This document shows positions 52,001 to 60,450 of a stretch of 64,000 bases of DNA, piece by piece. Each line of letters opens with the position of its first letter. Position 1 is the first letter of the stretch. The stretch is from Gracilaria domingensis (taxonomy: Eukaryota; Rhodophyta; Florideophyceae; Gracilariales; Gracilariaceae): the NCBI GenBank assembly GCA_022539475.1, contig VCMS01000213.1, positions 1 to 64,000 of the forward strand. The letters are read 5' to 3'. The translations under genes and the position numbers were made by a program. The notes under the pieces are model-generated. The model was not told the DNA's origin and did not search any database. It saw only the letters and a list, made by a program, of their open reading frames with translations.

Positions 52001-52410
52001 AATTCGTAGCAATCGACATACTGGGGCCCCTGCCCAAGACCTCAGAGGGTTACCGCTTTGTAGTAGTCATAACCGACAGGTTCACAAAGCTCACCAGAGC
52101 CATACCTCTGAAGAACCAAACGGCAACGACACTAGCGACAGCCTTCCTGGAGAATTGGGTCTACCCGTACGGTGCTCCCATGTACCTACTGACCGATAAC
52201 GGTTCGAACCTAGCTTCTAAGTTCTTCGAGGCGGTTTGTACAATGCTAGGGGTCAAGCACTACTTTCCTACGGCCTATCATCCGCAAACAAACGGCCAAG
52301 TGGAACGCTTCAATAAGACCCTAGTGGCACGCCTACGGCACTATGTCGAAGAGCACCAAACCACATGGTCGGAGTATGTCCAACCATTGACATATGCGTA
52401 CAACCTCTAG
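48700..52410 (+). CDS. pol: Gypsy element pol region (protease, RT, RNase H, integrase)
   Basis: Parts in order are an aspartic protease with VLDTGAG (about residue 177 of this frame), a reverse transcriptase with CIDYRKLN, MPFGLRNAPATFQ and YIDD (about residue 648), and RNase H with DTDASD and DALSRL. An integrase with the zinc-binding region and catalytic core segments (DILGPLP, DNGSN, YHPQTNGQVER) completes the set. The order RT-RH-IN is that of Ty3/Gypsy. Part of the element at 46,065-57,786; considered as a fossil, no repair is proposed. Confidence 0.9.
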   Translation: MECSTYWRPSPIARVVARDEGPHNRQSPLLVLFVASPLGHSVPKCGSAEQERSPDCSPAEPPGYIWAHGAERRHGTRKCATQCSHTSSGTPRYGAGPNGSRPAGGKRRTVGIEAFPNCPKTEGLPEPSGASMDNYPLVTGEESLMDGTEPICFLKHSNYKVNVTLGFTSNHLVPCVTVLDTGAGPNLVNAKLLTNRQLNKLQPCTLTNPLVDANNRPLTVMGALTIMVLIDTMRVRVRFIVVNQLATDCILGTTFIDHHVRAIFPRSKTVLFHNGPRIAIIGNHKGASPKENRTRHQPVPENTLSNKVRLAKAVTIPPMNHLVVKVTCQQPGLLSVQNHSRLAERHMTLMANGIVDNIPTKRFQVYLSNFSNRPVKLPKHTVIGLALPAPRTIFTIIPQWSHEVVDAKEGGGSVNSLNSSRTDHVVQRLAEREDQKLELDPVTNWKTEVNIGLEGEELRARILGLLEPFSTMWSGKLGAIKATQHRIDLKPDSRPIHQQPYRAGHKAREVELEEVERMLREGVIEPANSEWASPVVLVQKRGETRMRFCIDYRKLNAVTVRDSYPIPRMDECIDSLGDANIFTTLDANCGYWQIEIPEGDRDKTAFTCHAGLYRFLRMPFGLRNAPATFQRALDIILSKVKWTTALVYIDDVVIYSRSIEEHFSHVQVVLQLLQEAGVTLKLRKCMFFNQEVEYLGHTISPGKLEVTKRNIRAVQEAKLPTSQTDIRSFIGLCNVYRRFIKGFAKIAAPLNRRLQKGQPTHFDHLEEDEVEAFYTLKAALLSPPVLALPKTGLPYTLDTDASDAQIGCCLMQEQEDGKLAPIGYWSRALNQAEQNYTVTEKECLAVVWSMLMLRPYLYGVRFTLRTDHDSLRWILGLADASGRLARWRLRLSEFEYDVQYRPGVKHRVADALSRLNTEGLDTDPVDDDIPCFTIEPANHEVNEVLKRYWHDDSTYQVVVETLLPVEEGEHAPITREEFLREQSTDRLCKTLADVLRRKDSHFDVDHNGYLIRRSPVDGALQKVVPESLRQRVLYLSHNPRLSGHPGATRLYYTLRRQFYWPHMANDVYTYVAQCNSCIKTRGGVAKHRKYLKLFPAAGPLEFVAIDILGPLPKTSEGYRFVVVITDRFTKLTRAIPLKNQTATTLATAFLENWVYPYGAPMYLLTDNGSNLASKFFEAVCTMLGVKHYFPTAYHPQTNGQVERFNKTLVARLRHYVEEHQTTWSEYVQPLTYAYNL

Positions 52411-52566
52411 GTCCACAGGGTCACTCAAACAACCCCATTCGACCTGGTACTTTCGCGAACACCACATGGTATTATCGTCCAGCCCGGACCTGACCGCTCG
52501 GAAGCGGCCGGGACACTCACACCGGCGAAGGTCAAGAGAAACATACTCCAGAAGTTACGCGCCGCT

Positions 52567-53337
52567 TTGGCTGCTGCCAAAGTTAAGATGACAGCAGCCC
52601 AAGAACGGTATAAAGCGGACTATGACCGAACGGTGAGCAAAGTGACCAAAGTGGTAGCAGGAGACATGGTCTTCCTTGACGTGCCACCAAAAGGTAAGCG
52701 ACCAACCCCAGCGGAGATGGAAGAGGACATCCGCCTTGAGGAGGATATCAATTCTAAACTACTACCCAAGTCCACGGGACCATACAAGGTGATTCGCTCC
52801 GACGAGCATACCGCTACGGTCATAATGGAAGGTTTGGAGAACACGGTCTCCATCGACAGGATTGTCAAGGCCGCACAACCGACGACAGCGAATGCACAAC
52901 CAATAGGTGAGCCAACGCAGCAGGAAGCGGAGAGGGAGCAAACGTCTCCCATACCCCCTCCTATGATGAGTCAGCCGAGCGGTCAACCTTCCACCAGAGC
53001 CGTAACGGCTGACCCCACGACCCAAGCGGCACAGGGGATCGAGCCTCGGCAAGACCAACGGGTCACACCACCCACGGGGAGCCACGCACCCCATGACCAA
53101 ATGGAAGAGTCACACCCTCAAGTAGACACTCAGGAGTGCGCTATTGACACCATTGTAGGTCACGAACACACCACAAAGGGTATGCGCTACCGGGTAAGAT
53201 GGTATGGATGGTCGCCCGAGCACGACTCTATGGAACCACCTGGTCATATCCCTAACAACTTCATCATCCGATACTGGCGCAAACAAGGGCGAACGCCCCC
53301 ACCAACTGGTATTGCTTCGCGTGGTACGCGTCGCTAA
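52567..53337 (+). CDS. Gypsy element chromodomain-bearing C-terminal region
   Basis: The frame carries a typical integrase C-terminal segment (GDMVFLDVPP...GPYKVI), a low-complexity Pro/Gln linker and a terminal chromodomain (IVGHEHTTKGMRYRVRWYGWSPEHDSMEP...W). This marks the element as a chromovirus, the Ty3/Gypsy branch whose integrase is steered by chromatin. In chromoviruses this region is the C-terminal end of the integrase. Confidence 0.85.
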   Translation: MAAAKVKMTAAQERYKADYDRTVSKVTKVVAGDMVFLDVPPKGKRPTPAEMEEDIRLEEDINSKLLPKSTGPYKVIRSDEHTATVIMEGLENTVSIDRIVKAAQPTTANAQPIGEPTQQEAEREQTSPIPPPMMSQPSGQPSTRAVTADPTTQAAQGIEPRQDQRVTPPTGSHAPHDQMEESHPQVDTQECAIDTIVGHEHTTKGMRYRVRWYGWSPEHDSMEPPGHIPNNFIIRYWRKQGRTPPPTGIASRGTRR

Positions 53338-53444
53338 GGAAGGGGGGGGGTTATCGAAGCCGTTGAACGCCACGCTACACGAAAAGCTAACTAACTAACC
53401 TAACAGGAAAACAAAAGAAGATCAGAGATCACAATGCAAGACAC

Positions 53445-53450
53445 TTTATT
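53445..53450 (-). promoter_or_regulatory. Poly(A) signal of antisense ORF
   Basis: AATAAA on the minus strand, 38 nt downstream of the antisense stop codon, in the short interval between the ends of the two convergent coding regions. Confidence 0.65.
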
Positions 53451-53488
53451 AGTCGAGAAGAATCCACGAGAGGGAACCACGAGGTGAC

Positions 53489-56023
53489 TTAGGAGGCCTT
53501 GGAGGACCCACGGCCACGTCCGCGTCCACGACTGGTTCCACGACCGCGACCACGTCCACGGGAGGTCCCGCGAGATGAAGCGGAACCTCCACGACCAGAG
53601 GACACCGACATAGGTCCGGCGGAGCTTGCGCCCCCGCCGCTAGCCGCGCTCGGTGGCGCACCACCACTTGGTAAGGGAGCAGAAGTACCAGCAGGTCCCG
53701 CAGGGGTACCGCGGCTGACTACCGGCATGGTATTCGCAGGACCAGTGGGTGGATGGAAGGAAGGCGGTAAGCTAGACGGAGGGATGCCACCAGAGGTCGG
53801 AGGAGCAAGACCACTAGACGGCCCTGCACCGGGGGTCAGACCAGTAGGCGGCCTAGGAGCACCGGACGTCGGCGGAAGCGGAGCCGAACGGAAACCAGTT
53901 GAGAAACCACTTGGTGCTCCTGTCCCAGTACTTGCTGGAGGAAGAGGAACGTTGTGAGGACCAAGCGGAGTATGGAAAGGTGCCGAAGGATCACCACCAG
54001 GAGGTCCACCAGGGAGTTGATACGTACCAAGGCCACCAAAGCCTACCATTGGGGTCGCAGGTTGCTGTGACGCAGGAGCGTACGGGTTGAAACTTTCCAC
54101 AGGGGGTCGATGTAACGGCGCGTGGCCTTCCACAAGGTTGCTCAACTGACCAACATAGGCTGTCACCTCACGGTAGAGATTGCGCTGGAAGTAGTCGCGG
54201 AACTGTCGCAGCTCAGAAGTGCGCCGCTCGTGGTGAGCAACCACGGGGAGCAAGTTGGTAAGAGTATCCACAGCGGTGAGGATGTCATTTGGACCAGGAC
54301 GGTTGAAGTGCACCATCGAGGCGTGGTTGAGACGAGCCAGAGCGCTCCGTATCGCGCCACTATCACCACCAGGGGGCACCGGATTCACCGGAAGCGACTG
54401 GAAACCAACCCGAAGAGGCCCCTGGGCAGCCCGTCCGGGAGGGTGAGCAGCCGCCTGAGGGTTAGCCGGACCACTTGGAACAGGCGCAGCCACGCTGGTC
54501 GGAGGAGTAGCCTGTACAGGTGCCGACGGAGGCAATGCGGGGGACTCATAGTTCTCGGCAGCCACCATCACGGTATCGTCATTACCAAATGGGTCTTCGC
54601 CAGCCATGTGCTGCTGTTGGAGAGGCACGATGCTATGAACCTCCGGGTCGTAGACATCCCAACCCCGTTCAGGCCCCCAATTGTGGTTACTTACCGCAGT
54701 GAGGTAGCCATCCAACTGCTGCGCAGTATATTTGGTGCCCTCCACGATGTTGGAGAGCCCCATGGCACGAATGTCGCCGACCACATCGTTGGGAATATTG
54801 AAGATACGACCAACTGGTTGAGTTCCGCTGATCCCGACAGACTTGTCAGGGCAGCGCGTGTCCCAAGTCACACCTTCCACGGAAGCCTGAAGGGCGAGGA
54901 TAGCCACCATGACGGCCCACTCGCTGCGCGCGACCGACCAAACGGCATATGCGTTGTTCCTCTCGAGGGAGATGCTACTACCAAAGTACGCAAGGACCGA
55001 CGGGGTCGGCACTTCCAGCCACTGACATACTTCATAGTGGTCCCACCAAGAGGGTCGATTGACATACCATGTCCGGCGGTTGTGGTCGCTCTGCGACCAA
55101 TATTCAACGTTGTGGAACAGGAACATGGTCCGCGTACGGTTGTTACGGTGACGAACACGGCTCTCAGCCATCGCATCGGTCGCCCACCTCTCACGGTCAG
55201 TCCAATAATTGGTATCTAAAGGGCGCTCAAACGCGACGTACTCCAGATCGACCTCGATGTGCGTAGCAGGTTCGTCCAAGCGGTGAAGGATATCTACCAA
55301 ACGGCGGAAGTAGTGGACCTCCCCATCGCAGCGGATGAAGGGGAGATCCGACGGTACGGCCACGGGGATGTAGTATAGAAACTTCGTGTGTCGCTGCCGC
55401 GCATGGAAACACTGTTGTCGACCGAACCGGCTCTGCTTCTCGCCCTTGCGTGGTGGAGGAGGTGCCATAGGCACCGCCTCCAACCGGCGACAATCCCAAC
55501 GGGCAATTGCGGTATACTGCGTGAGACCCATGTGGCGGAACCGCAAGGGACAGAGTGAGGAACTGATGTGGAAAGGCCAGTTCCCCAGAGCGACCAATTC
55601 GGCGGAGATATCGGCAAAGCGTGCACCATAGTGGGCATGCGGCTGCCCGTGCGTCCTATTAAGGTCATGAGGATTCAGCTGTTGAGCCTCCACCGTACCG
55701 GCCACCGCAAGAGGGTTAACATTGCTCGGACCCGCGGCGGCTGCGTAGAGATCATACCCACCGCGACCGTAAGGGTCTTGACGAGAACGCGTACTCGACC
55801 GCGTGTTAGGCTTGAAGATGCCACCTCCGCGGCCGCGCGCTACCCCAGGGGTCTTGCCAGACATTCTCGACCGGGAGGCAACAGTTTCGCGAACCGAACG
55901 GTTGACCTCCGCCGAGGGGGAGACTTCAGAAGCCGAATATCCCTTTATAGGGTCGAAGTGCGGCTCCTCCAATACCAAGTGGTTGGCCTTCACGGGAGCC
56001 TCGGCGCCCGATGGAAAGGACAC
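53489..56023 (-). CDS. Antisense 844-aa accessory ORF of the Gypsy element
   Basis: A long frame on the strand opposite to gag-pol, between pol and the 3' LTR. It starts MSFPSGAEAPVKANHLVLEEP. A basic, Arg/Gly-rich N-terminal part (RSRQDPYGRGGYD) leads to a ~350-residue globular-looking middle with many aromatic residues (GNWPFHISSSLCPLRF..., NRRTWYVNRPSWWDHYEVCQWLEV...). A Pro/Gly/Ser-rich linker follows, and an RG-repeat tail (SRGRGRGRGTSRGRGRG) typical of nucleic-acid-binding proteins. An AATAAA lies on the same strand at 53,450-53,445, 38 nt past the stop, so this is a proper transcription unit. No known family recognised. Antisense accessory ORFs occur in some plant Ty3/Gypsy groups; relation to them is untested. 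Confidence 0.75.
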   Translation of the reverse strand: MSFPSGAEAPVKANHLVLEEPHFDPIKGYSASEVSPSAEVNRSVRETVASRSRMSGKTPGVARGRGGGIFKPNTRSSTRSRQDPYGRGGYDLYAAAAGPSNVNPLAVAGTVEAQQLNPHDLNRTHGQPHAHYGARFADISAELVALGNWPFHISSSLCPLRFRHMGLTQYTAIARWDCRRLEAVPMAPPPPRKGEKQSRFGRQQCFHARQRHTKFLYYIPVAVPSDLPFIRCDGEVHYFRRLVDILHRLDEPATHIEVDLEYVAFERPLDTNYWTDRERWATDAMAESRVRHRNNRTRTMFLFHNVEYWSQSDHNRRTWYVNRPSWWDHYEVCQWLEVPTPSVLAYFGSSISLERNNAYAVWSVARSEWAVMVAILALQASVEGVTWDTRCPDKSVGISGTQPVGRIFNIPNDVVGDIRAMGLSNIVEGTKYTAQQLDGYLTAVSNHNWGPERGWDVYDPEVHSIVPLQQQHMAGEDPFGNDDTVMVAAENYESPALPPSAPVQATPPTSVAAPVPSGPANPQAAAHPPGRAAQGPLRVGFQSLPVNPVPPGGDSGAIRSALARLNHASMVHFNRPGPNDILTAVDTLTNLLPVVAHHERRTSELRQFRDYFQRNLYREVTAYVGQLSNLVEGHAPLHRPPVESFNPYAPASQQPATPMVGFGGLGTYQLPGGPPGGDPSAPFHTPLGPHNVPLPPASTGTGAPSGFSTGFRSAPLPPTSGAPRPPTGLTPGAGPSSGLAPPTSGGIPPSSLPPSFHPPTGPANTMPVVSRGTPAGPAGTSAPLPSGGAPPSAASGGGASSAGPMSVSSGRGGSASSRGTSRGRGRGRGTSRGRGRGRGSSKAS

Positions 56024-57214
56024 AGGTGTACCGGTCTGGGACGGCAGACAGGGCTACGAAGAGTCAACCACGTGGTAATTCGATTGAAACGGCGCCGTCT
56101 CACCCCCGGGGTCCACCACAACGGGAAGGGCGCGCGCGATGCCCTCTTCGGCACCGTCTTCACGGCGTTCGAACGTCATCGACCACCCCGTTGGGGAAGC
56201 GGGTTGATCACCCATGAGGTATAAAAGGCGCGAGTTGGAGCGAGAGCGTGCCACGGAGGATACCAACCGAGAGGGGGAACACCACCAATTGGATGACTAG
56301 ATGAAACCTGAGGGGTCACAGAGAACGGGCACGCCGCTCGAGCGAGCTGACACACCGTGAAAATGACCAGGGTTGTGCGCCGGCTGGACGGGTTCCGTGA
56401 ACCAGGGAGGTTACAACCACCCCAGAGGGAACCTAAGGGACGGAAGGAGACCGCGAGGAACCAGGTGGAGGGGCGCTGAACGCCACGCAGTCGGGTAAAC
56501 CCCTCGGCTGGACCTGAATCAAGTCTGAACACCCCGATGAGGCAGACCACTAGGTAGAAGCGGCGTCAGCACCGGTACGGTCACGAAGTCTGAAGAGCCA
56601 CGGGCAGGAGTCTCCTCACCCTCGACGCGGCCGCCCAAGGCAACGACACCCCAGTGGCGCCCTCACTCAAGCGGAGAGACAGTACGTGTCGGAACCAACG
56701 AGGTATCACCTCAGTACGGCACAAGACCAAGTGGCCAACAGAGAATAGGAGCGACACCACGAGGGGGCGGTGTGCCGATCGGTTGACAACTGCGAACCCC
56801 ACCGAAGGGAGGCTCGAAACCAACTGGTAAGCCGGGACTAACCCGCCCAGGGGGAGGACGGACAGGGGAAGATGGAGTGACGGACTCCTCCGGGAGGGAC
56901 CGAAGAGGCGAAGACAACCACGTGGTACCAGGCGCGCGACAAGATCAACCTGAATGGTCGCGGTTCGCGGTTTCGCGTTCCAATACCACGAGGGACGTAA
57001 GGTACGATCGCACCTACCACAGGGGGGTACGGCGGCGTGGGTAATGGCGCTGCAGTGCATGTGGCGAACCGCGCCGTGCACCGCGCCATCTTCGCGTCAT
57101 CGCGAGACGCGCCGTGCGCCAGGCGATGCGCGCCGACGACCGTTTGGTGAAAAGGCGGCAAACGCCGTGGGACCTTCGCGGCCACGGGGCGTGCCTGTCG
57201 GTAGGAGGGGGGTC
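56024..57214. promoter_or_regulatory. Presumed antisense promoter region and polypurine tract
   Basis: 1.2 kb between the antisense start and the 3' LTR, without a convincing ORF. It has perfect ACCANNTGGT sites at 56,067, 56,819 and 56,917 and several one-mismatch variants. A purine run AGGAGGGGGG at 57,203-57,212, ending two bases before the LTR, is the likely plus-strand primer tract. A TATAAAAGG at about 56,220 points rightward, away from the antisense ORF, so the antisense start signal is unclear. Confidence 0.5.
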
Positions 57215-57786
57215 TGTAGTATAGCTCGGCCAGATCAACGGGGGCTCTACAAGACCAAGTGGTGACGTCACGGGCTCCCGGGCACGTGTGTCTACTGTAC
57301 CACGTGGGACGCGCAAGCGCAAGCTTCGACAGGACTAATTAGTCTATTCTCGATAATTCAGAATTAATAATTACTAGGTAGTGTAGATATGTGGCCGGGG
57401 TGGTGCACCACAAATGCACCTCCCGGTGGCCCACGTGGCACTAGGCCCGTGAGAGCCGGAGGGGCGCTCGGGGGTACTAAACCCCCGAGACGCCAACCTC
57501 CCACACCAAATGGTAAAGTCAAGCACCAACTAGGCTGATTTGACACCAGTTCGGTTCTACAGTCACCAATTGGTAAGTCTAGTAGTCCTCTAATAGTTTT
57601 GCTGACCTCGAGGGTTATACGTGCCTGCCGCACACCAGTGCAGGCGTATTTACCACTTGGTCACCGTGCACTATAGGCAACGGTGGGTGCTGCCGACCTA
57701 TTAGGTGTCACGCGTTTCACTCCTCCGCCGGGTCGAGCCCACGCGTGGCTCCCCACTAGCAGCTCGCACCGATCGGTTATACCACA
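57215..57786 (+). repeat. 3' LTR
   Basis: 572 bp, about 98.6% identical to the 5' LTR. It carries four perfect ACCANNTGGT sites (57,254, 57,505, 57,565, 57,652), one more than the 5' LTR, where the fourth has changed. Confidence 0.95.
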
Positions 57787-58418
57787 CTCTTTATCACCTC
57801 TCTTGGTCCTCCGCATGGCGATAAATTCTATGATGACTGTATTGAGCCGCCGCAATTGCTTCTTGGTCCACAAGCTGGTATCCTGGGGTAGACTTAGCCC
57901 ATCTTCGGTGCGAAATAGATAATTGAAACAAGCCCCACTGCTTCTTCGAGCAAACTCTTACGCTTCCAGGGCGGAGTACGTTTTTCTTGAAGTACTTCCT
58001 TCTTCGAAAGGATCCATAAGTTGAATGCGTCAATGACAAACTCGGTGAACTCATTAAAAGCAGTGGCTGTTGCGCGGATGGTGTTGTCCGGCACATGTTT
58101 TCCGAGCAACTTCGATACAGTCTCGGACAAGGTAGGCTCCACTGAAATGTTGCCGTTTAAATGTTCGCCAGAGTTCAAGGAAGTACTGGGCTCAGGTCTT
58201 GCAGATGTGGGTAGAAGAGATGGCGGAAGAGGTGGTGTCGGTGGAATGTGAAAAGTCGAGCTCACTTCAGATGTGTGATTGGAAGTTGCGTAGCCAGGAT
58301 TTGAGTCCCCTTCAAAGCACTCTTTTATTGCAGCCACTGGAGGCAGTTGCTGTTGAAACGTCTGAGCAGCATTTGGCTGTTCATCGAATGTCTGTGTCCA
58401 GGATGGGTTCACGATCAT
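57787..58418 (-). pseudogene. Crypton-type recombinase gene, N-terminal part
   Basis: Starts at the ATG at 58,418 (MIVNPSWTQTFDEQ). A Pro/Ser-rich leader leads to HVPDNTIRATATAFNEFTEFV, like the start of Crypton/DUF3504 proteins (VP.NT....A...F..W). A 59-nt intron at 57,961-57,903 (GTAAGAG donor, AG acceptor) would keep the frame and join it to DGLSLP...SLWTKKQLRRLNTVIIEFIAMRRTKRGDKE, which at the insertion site continues in frame to LSPATLKAYVAGLQR at 46,064 downward. The intron is inferred from frame only, since its branch site is weak. The gene is disrupted by the 11.7-kb Gypsy element. Confidence 0.55.
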
Positions 58419-59367
58419 TGTAGTTTTGGCTGCGCATGAAGGCGAGGGGATCTGAACGGTCCATGGAGAAGCTCAAGAATGTGCTGCCTTTAACATCCAC
58501 TTGCGCTACGCAACTGTCTTGCAGACACAGTGCGCCGTTGGGCTGCCGTTAAACGCCATCCTGACTACGCAACTGTCGAGTAAAGATAGTGTGTCCTTCA
58601 GCCACCAGCGAACGCAATCTGAGTGACAAGCAAGTTATCACTCGGTGGCTCGCCACGAAATGCGTACCTCGGCACAATATATCGGGCCTCGCTGCGCTCG
58701 GACCCGATATATTGGCCTCGGTCCGCATTTCTCTGGCTTGCCCCGGTTGATAACTTATACGTATATCTCTCGAGAGAGAGATATACAGTATCCCTATCAA
58801 TACAGTTGAGGCTTCACTGCCACAAAACACAAATCTCACTCTTCTGACCGCCAGGGTCCCAAACAACCCGACATCGAGATTCATATCTTAAACATTCTTC
58901 ATCAACACACTCGACAGTCGACGGTGATTCATGGAGCTGAAGAGCCCAGACAGTGATCGGAGCACCTTTGGAGCATTGGTACAGTATCATGATTGGTTTT
59001 TGGAAACAAGTTATGGTTTGCTCTCAGGCAAACTGTGAATAACACCCTCGATTCGAGAACACGAGTGCACTTCAATGGTACTGAACTAGCTGAAGTCGTC
59101 TCAGAACAGAAATCGCTCACCAATGCTTGCATCTAGATACGCACAAAACACGGCCGCGGACACATCTTGGAGATGAAAGACCCTCTGCTGTCGCTTGAAC
59201 TTTGATGCCGCTTGGGCCTCCGGCAGGCTTCGGCTCGTTTCACAATATGGTACAAATTGAGATGCAGATAAACTCTATTGCTACAGACATGTCTTTGACA
59301 CACTGCAGCGAATTCTGCTCCAGTCAACGTCCTCCCATTTCACATCGCTTGTTTTGCCGTATCAATT
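58419..59367. other. Intergenic DNA with repeated 13-mer
   Basis: CTACGCAACTGTC occurs twice (about 58,506 and 58,565). A long hairpin is listed separately. No gene recognised; small frames have no domain. Confidence 0.4.
58632..58756. repeat. Long imperfect hairpin, ~55-bp arms
   Basis: Arms 58,632-58,686 and 58,703-58,756 pair over most of their length. The outer nine bases (AAGTTATCA) and inner eleven (AATATATCGGG) are perfect, and about three quarters of the middle pairs. The loop is 16 nt. Followed at ~58,760-58,785 by a second short palindrome built on CTCGAG with GTATAT/ATATAC ends. It may be a small foldback element or a small-RNA precursor. Confidence 0.65.
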
Positions 59368-60450
59368 CTTCTTCTTCTTCTTTAATATGGTCAGTAGCCC
59401 CTTATTCCGAGGCTCCAGGAAAACGATCTAAAGATAGTTTTCTCTCCTAAGAAAAGCCATTATTCATCGCTTAGCTATCGCTTCGCGGCGTAAGATCTTT
59501 AGTGTCTTGGTAAATGGGGTTGTAAGGACGGCCATGTCCAAGCACAATGCAAGTAAGCACAACTTCTTGCACGCAGTACACTCGACAAGAGATGTACTGT
59601 TCCCGGGTTGGGTGGGAGGGTGTTTCAAACCGCGGGCGTGGCGCCAGATGCTCTACCAATCGAGAGCAAATGATCAGATCTACCTTCTCTCGAGAGAAGA
59701 TAGACCATGATCATTCCGGTGAAGAGCATCTTGCGCCGCGCCGCCTCTAGAATTTGCTCTGATAAATCAACTTCTGTGTGTCCTCGAAAAATTAAAAACT
59801 TTGACTTCCACTGTCTAATCTGATCTATCAGCATCTTGTTCTCTCTCTCGCGCGGCGCGGGAAGCGTCGTACGCCGTGAAGCGTTTGTTAACGGGCATCT
59901 GAACAACACGTGATGCACGTCTTTCTTGACTCCCGTGCCACAGTCGCAGCGGACTACTTTCTTATCAAGATAGGTTGCGACTGGATGCAATTGAGGAAAG
60001 TGACAGGTGCTAAGCTGCGCCAACGCCACTTCGGCCGCTCGCGCCGCTCGATCATCTTCTAAATTGTCCAGACAGCCCTGAGCAATACTCTTATTCTTCT
60101 TCTTTTGCGACAAGTAAGATCGGATATCCGCGAAGTCAACTGGAACTTCTAGCTGAAGCTTCAGCGACAACCCGAGGCCGGACCGCGCAAGTATGTCTAC
60201 GCGCTCATTTCGTTCAACCCCAAAGTGACTTGGAACCCATGCTATGCAGACCGTACCAGGACTACAGAGGTGGTCGAGCTCAGCCGCCAATTGTTGCAAG
60301 CTTGAACACTGTCTCTTCAGGTCGCCTTGTAAAGCCTGTACCAAGGCCAATGAATCGGTGAAAAAACGACAGACTCCATGCGCACGACTCATAATCTTTC
60401 TGACCGCAGCTATCATTGCTCTTATCTCGGCTGGTATCAAATCATATCCA
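59368..60450 (-). mobile_element. 5'-truncated LINE: RNase H domain and 3' tail
   Basis: The minus-strand frame has the LINE-type RNase H signatures PAEIRAMIAA, FFTDSLALVQAL (catalytic Asp), WVPSHFGVERNERVDILAR (conserved His/Asp). A C-terminal segment CDCGTGVKKDVHHVLFRCPL follows, a Cys/His motif common at the end of such ORF2s. No reverse transcriptase remains, so the copy is severely 5'-truncated. A GAA simple-repeat tail lies at about 59,368-59,384. The element abuts the 3' end of the receptor-like gene in the same orientation and appears to supply its last codons and stop at 60,437. A related fragment is at 28,750-29,214. Confidence 0.75.

Larger units (their letters stand above)
46065..57786 (+). 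mobile_element. Ty3/Gypsy chromovirus, 11.7 kb, nearly whole
   Basis: A full-length element: 571-bp 5' LTR, gag, pol with protease, reverse transcriptase, RNase H and integrase, a chromodomain, a large antisense ORF, and a 572-bp 3' LTR, flanked by a perfect 5-bp target duplication. The LTRs start TGTAGTATA and end TATACCACA and differ at only about eight sites (roughly 1.4%), so the insertion is young. It looks nearly whole, with about one break. It has landed in the coding sequence of a Crypton-type recombinase gene on the opposite strand. Unusual features are the antisense ORF with its own poly(A) signal and 28 copies of ACCANNTGGT spread along the element. Confidence 0.97.

Noticed and set aside
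54122-55219. 365-codon plus-strand frame opposite the antisense Gypsy ORF
   Set aside because: It lies wholly within the longer, better-composed 844-codon antisense ORF and shows no domain; treated as a shadow.
59622-59680. tRNA-like D-arm (GGTAGAGC) on the minus strand within the LINE tail
   Set aside because: The anticodon stem mispairs, U33 is absent and no TψC arm follows; it is coding sequence of the LINE and not a tRNA.
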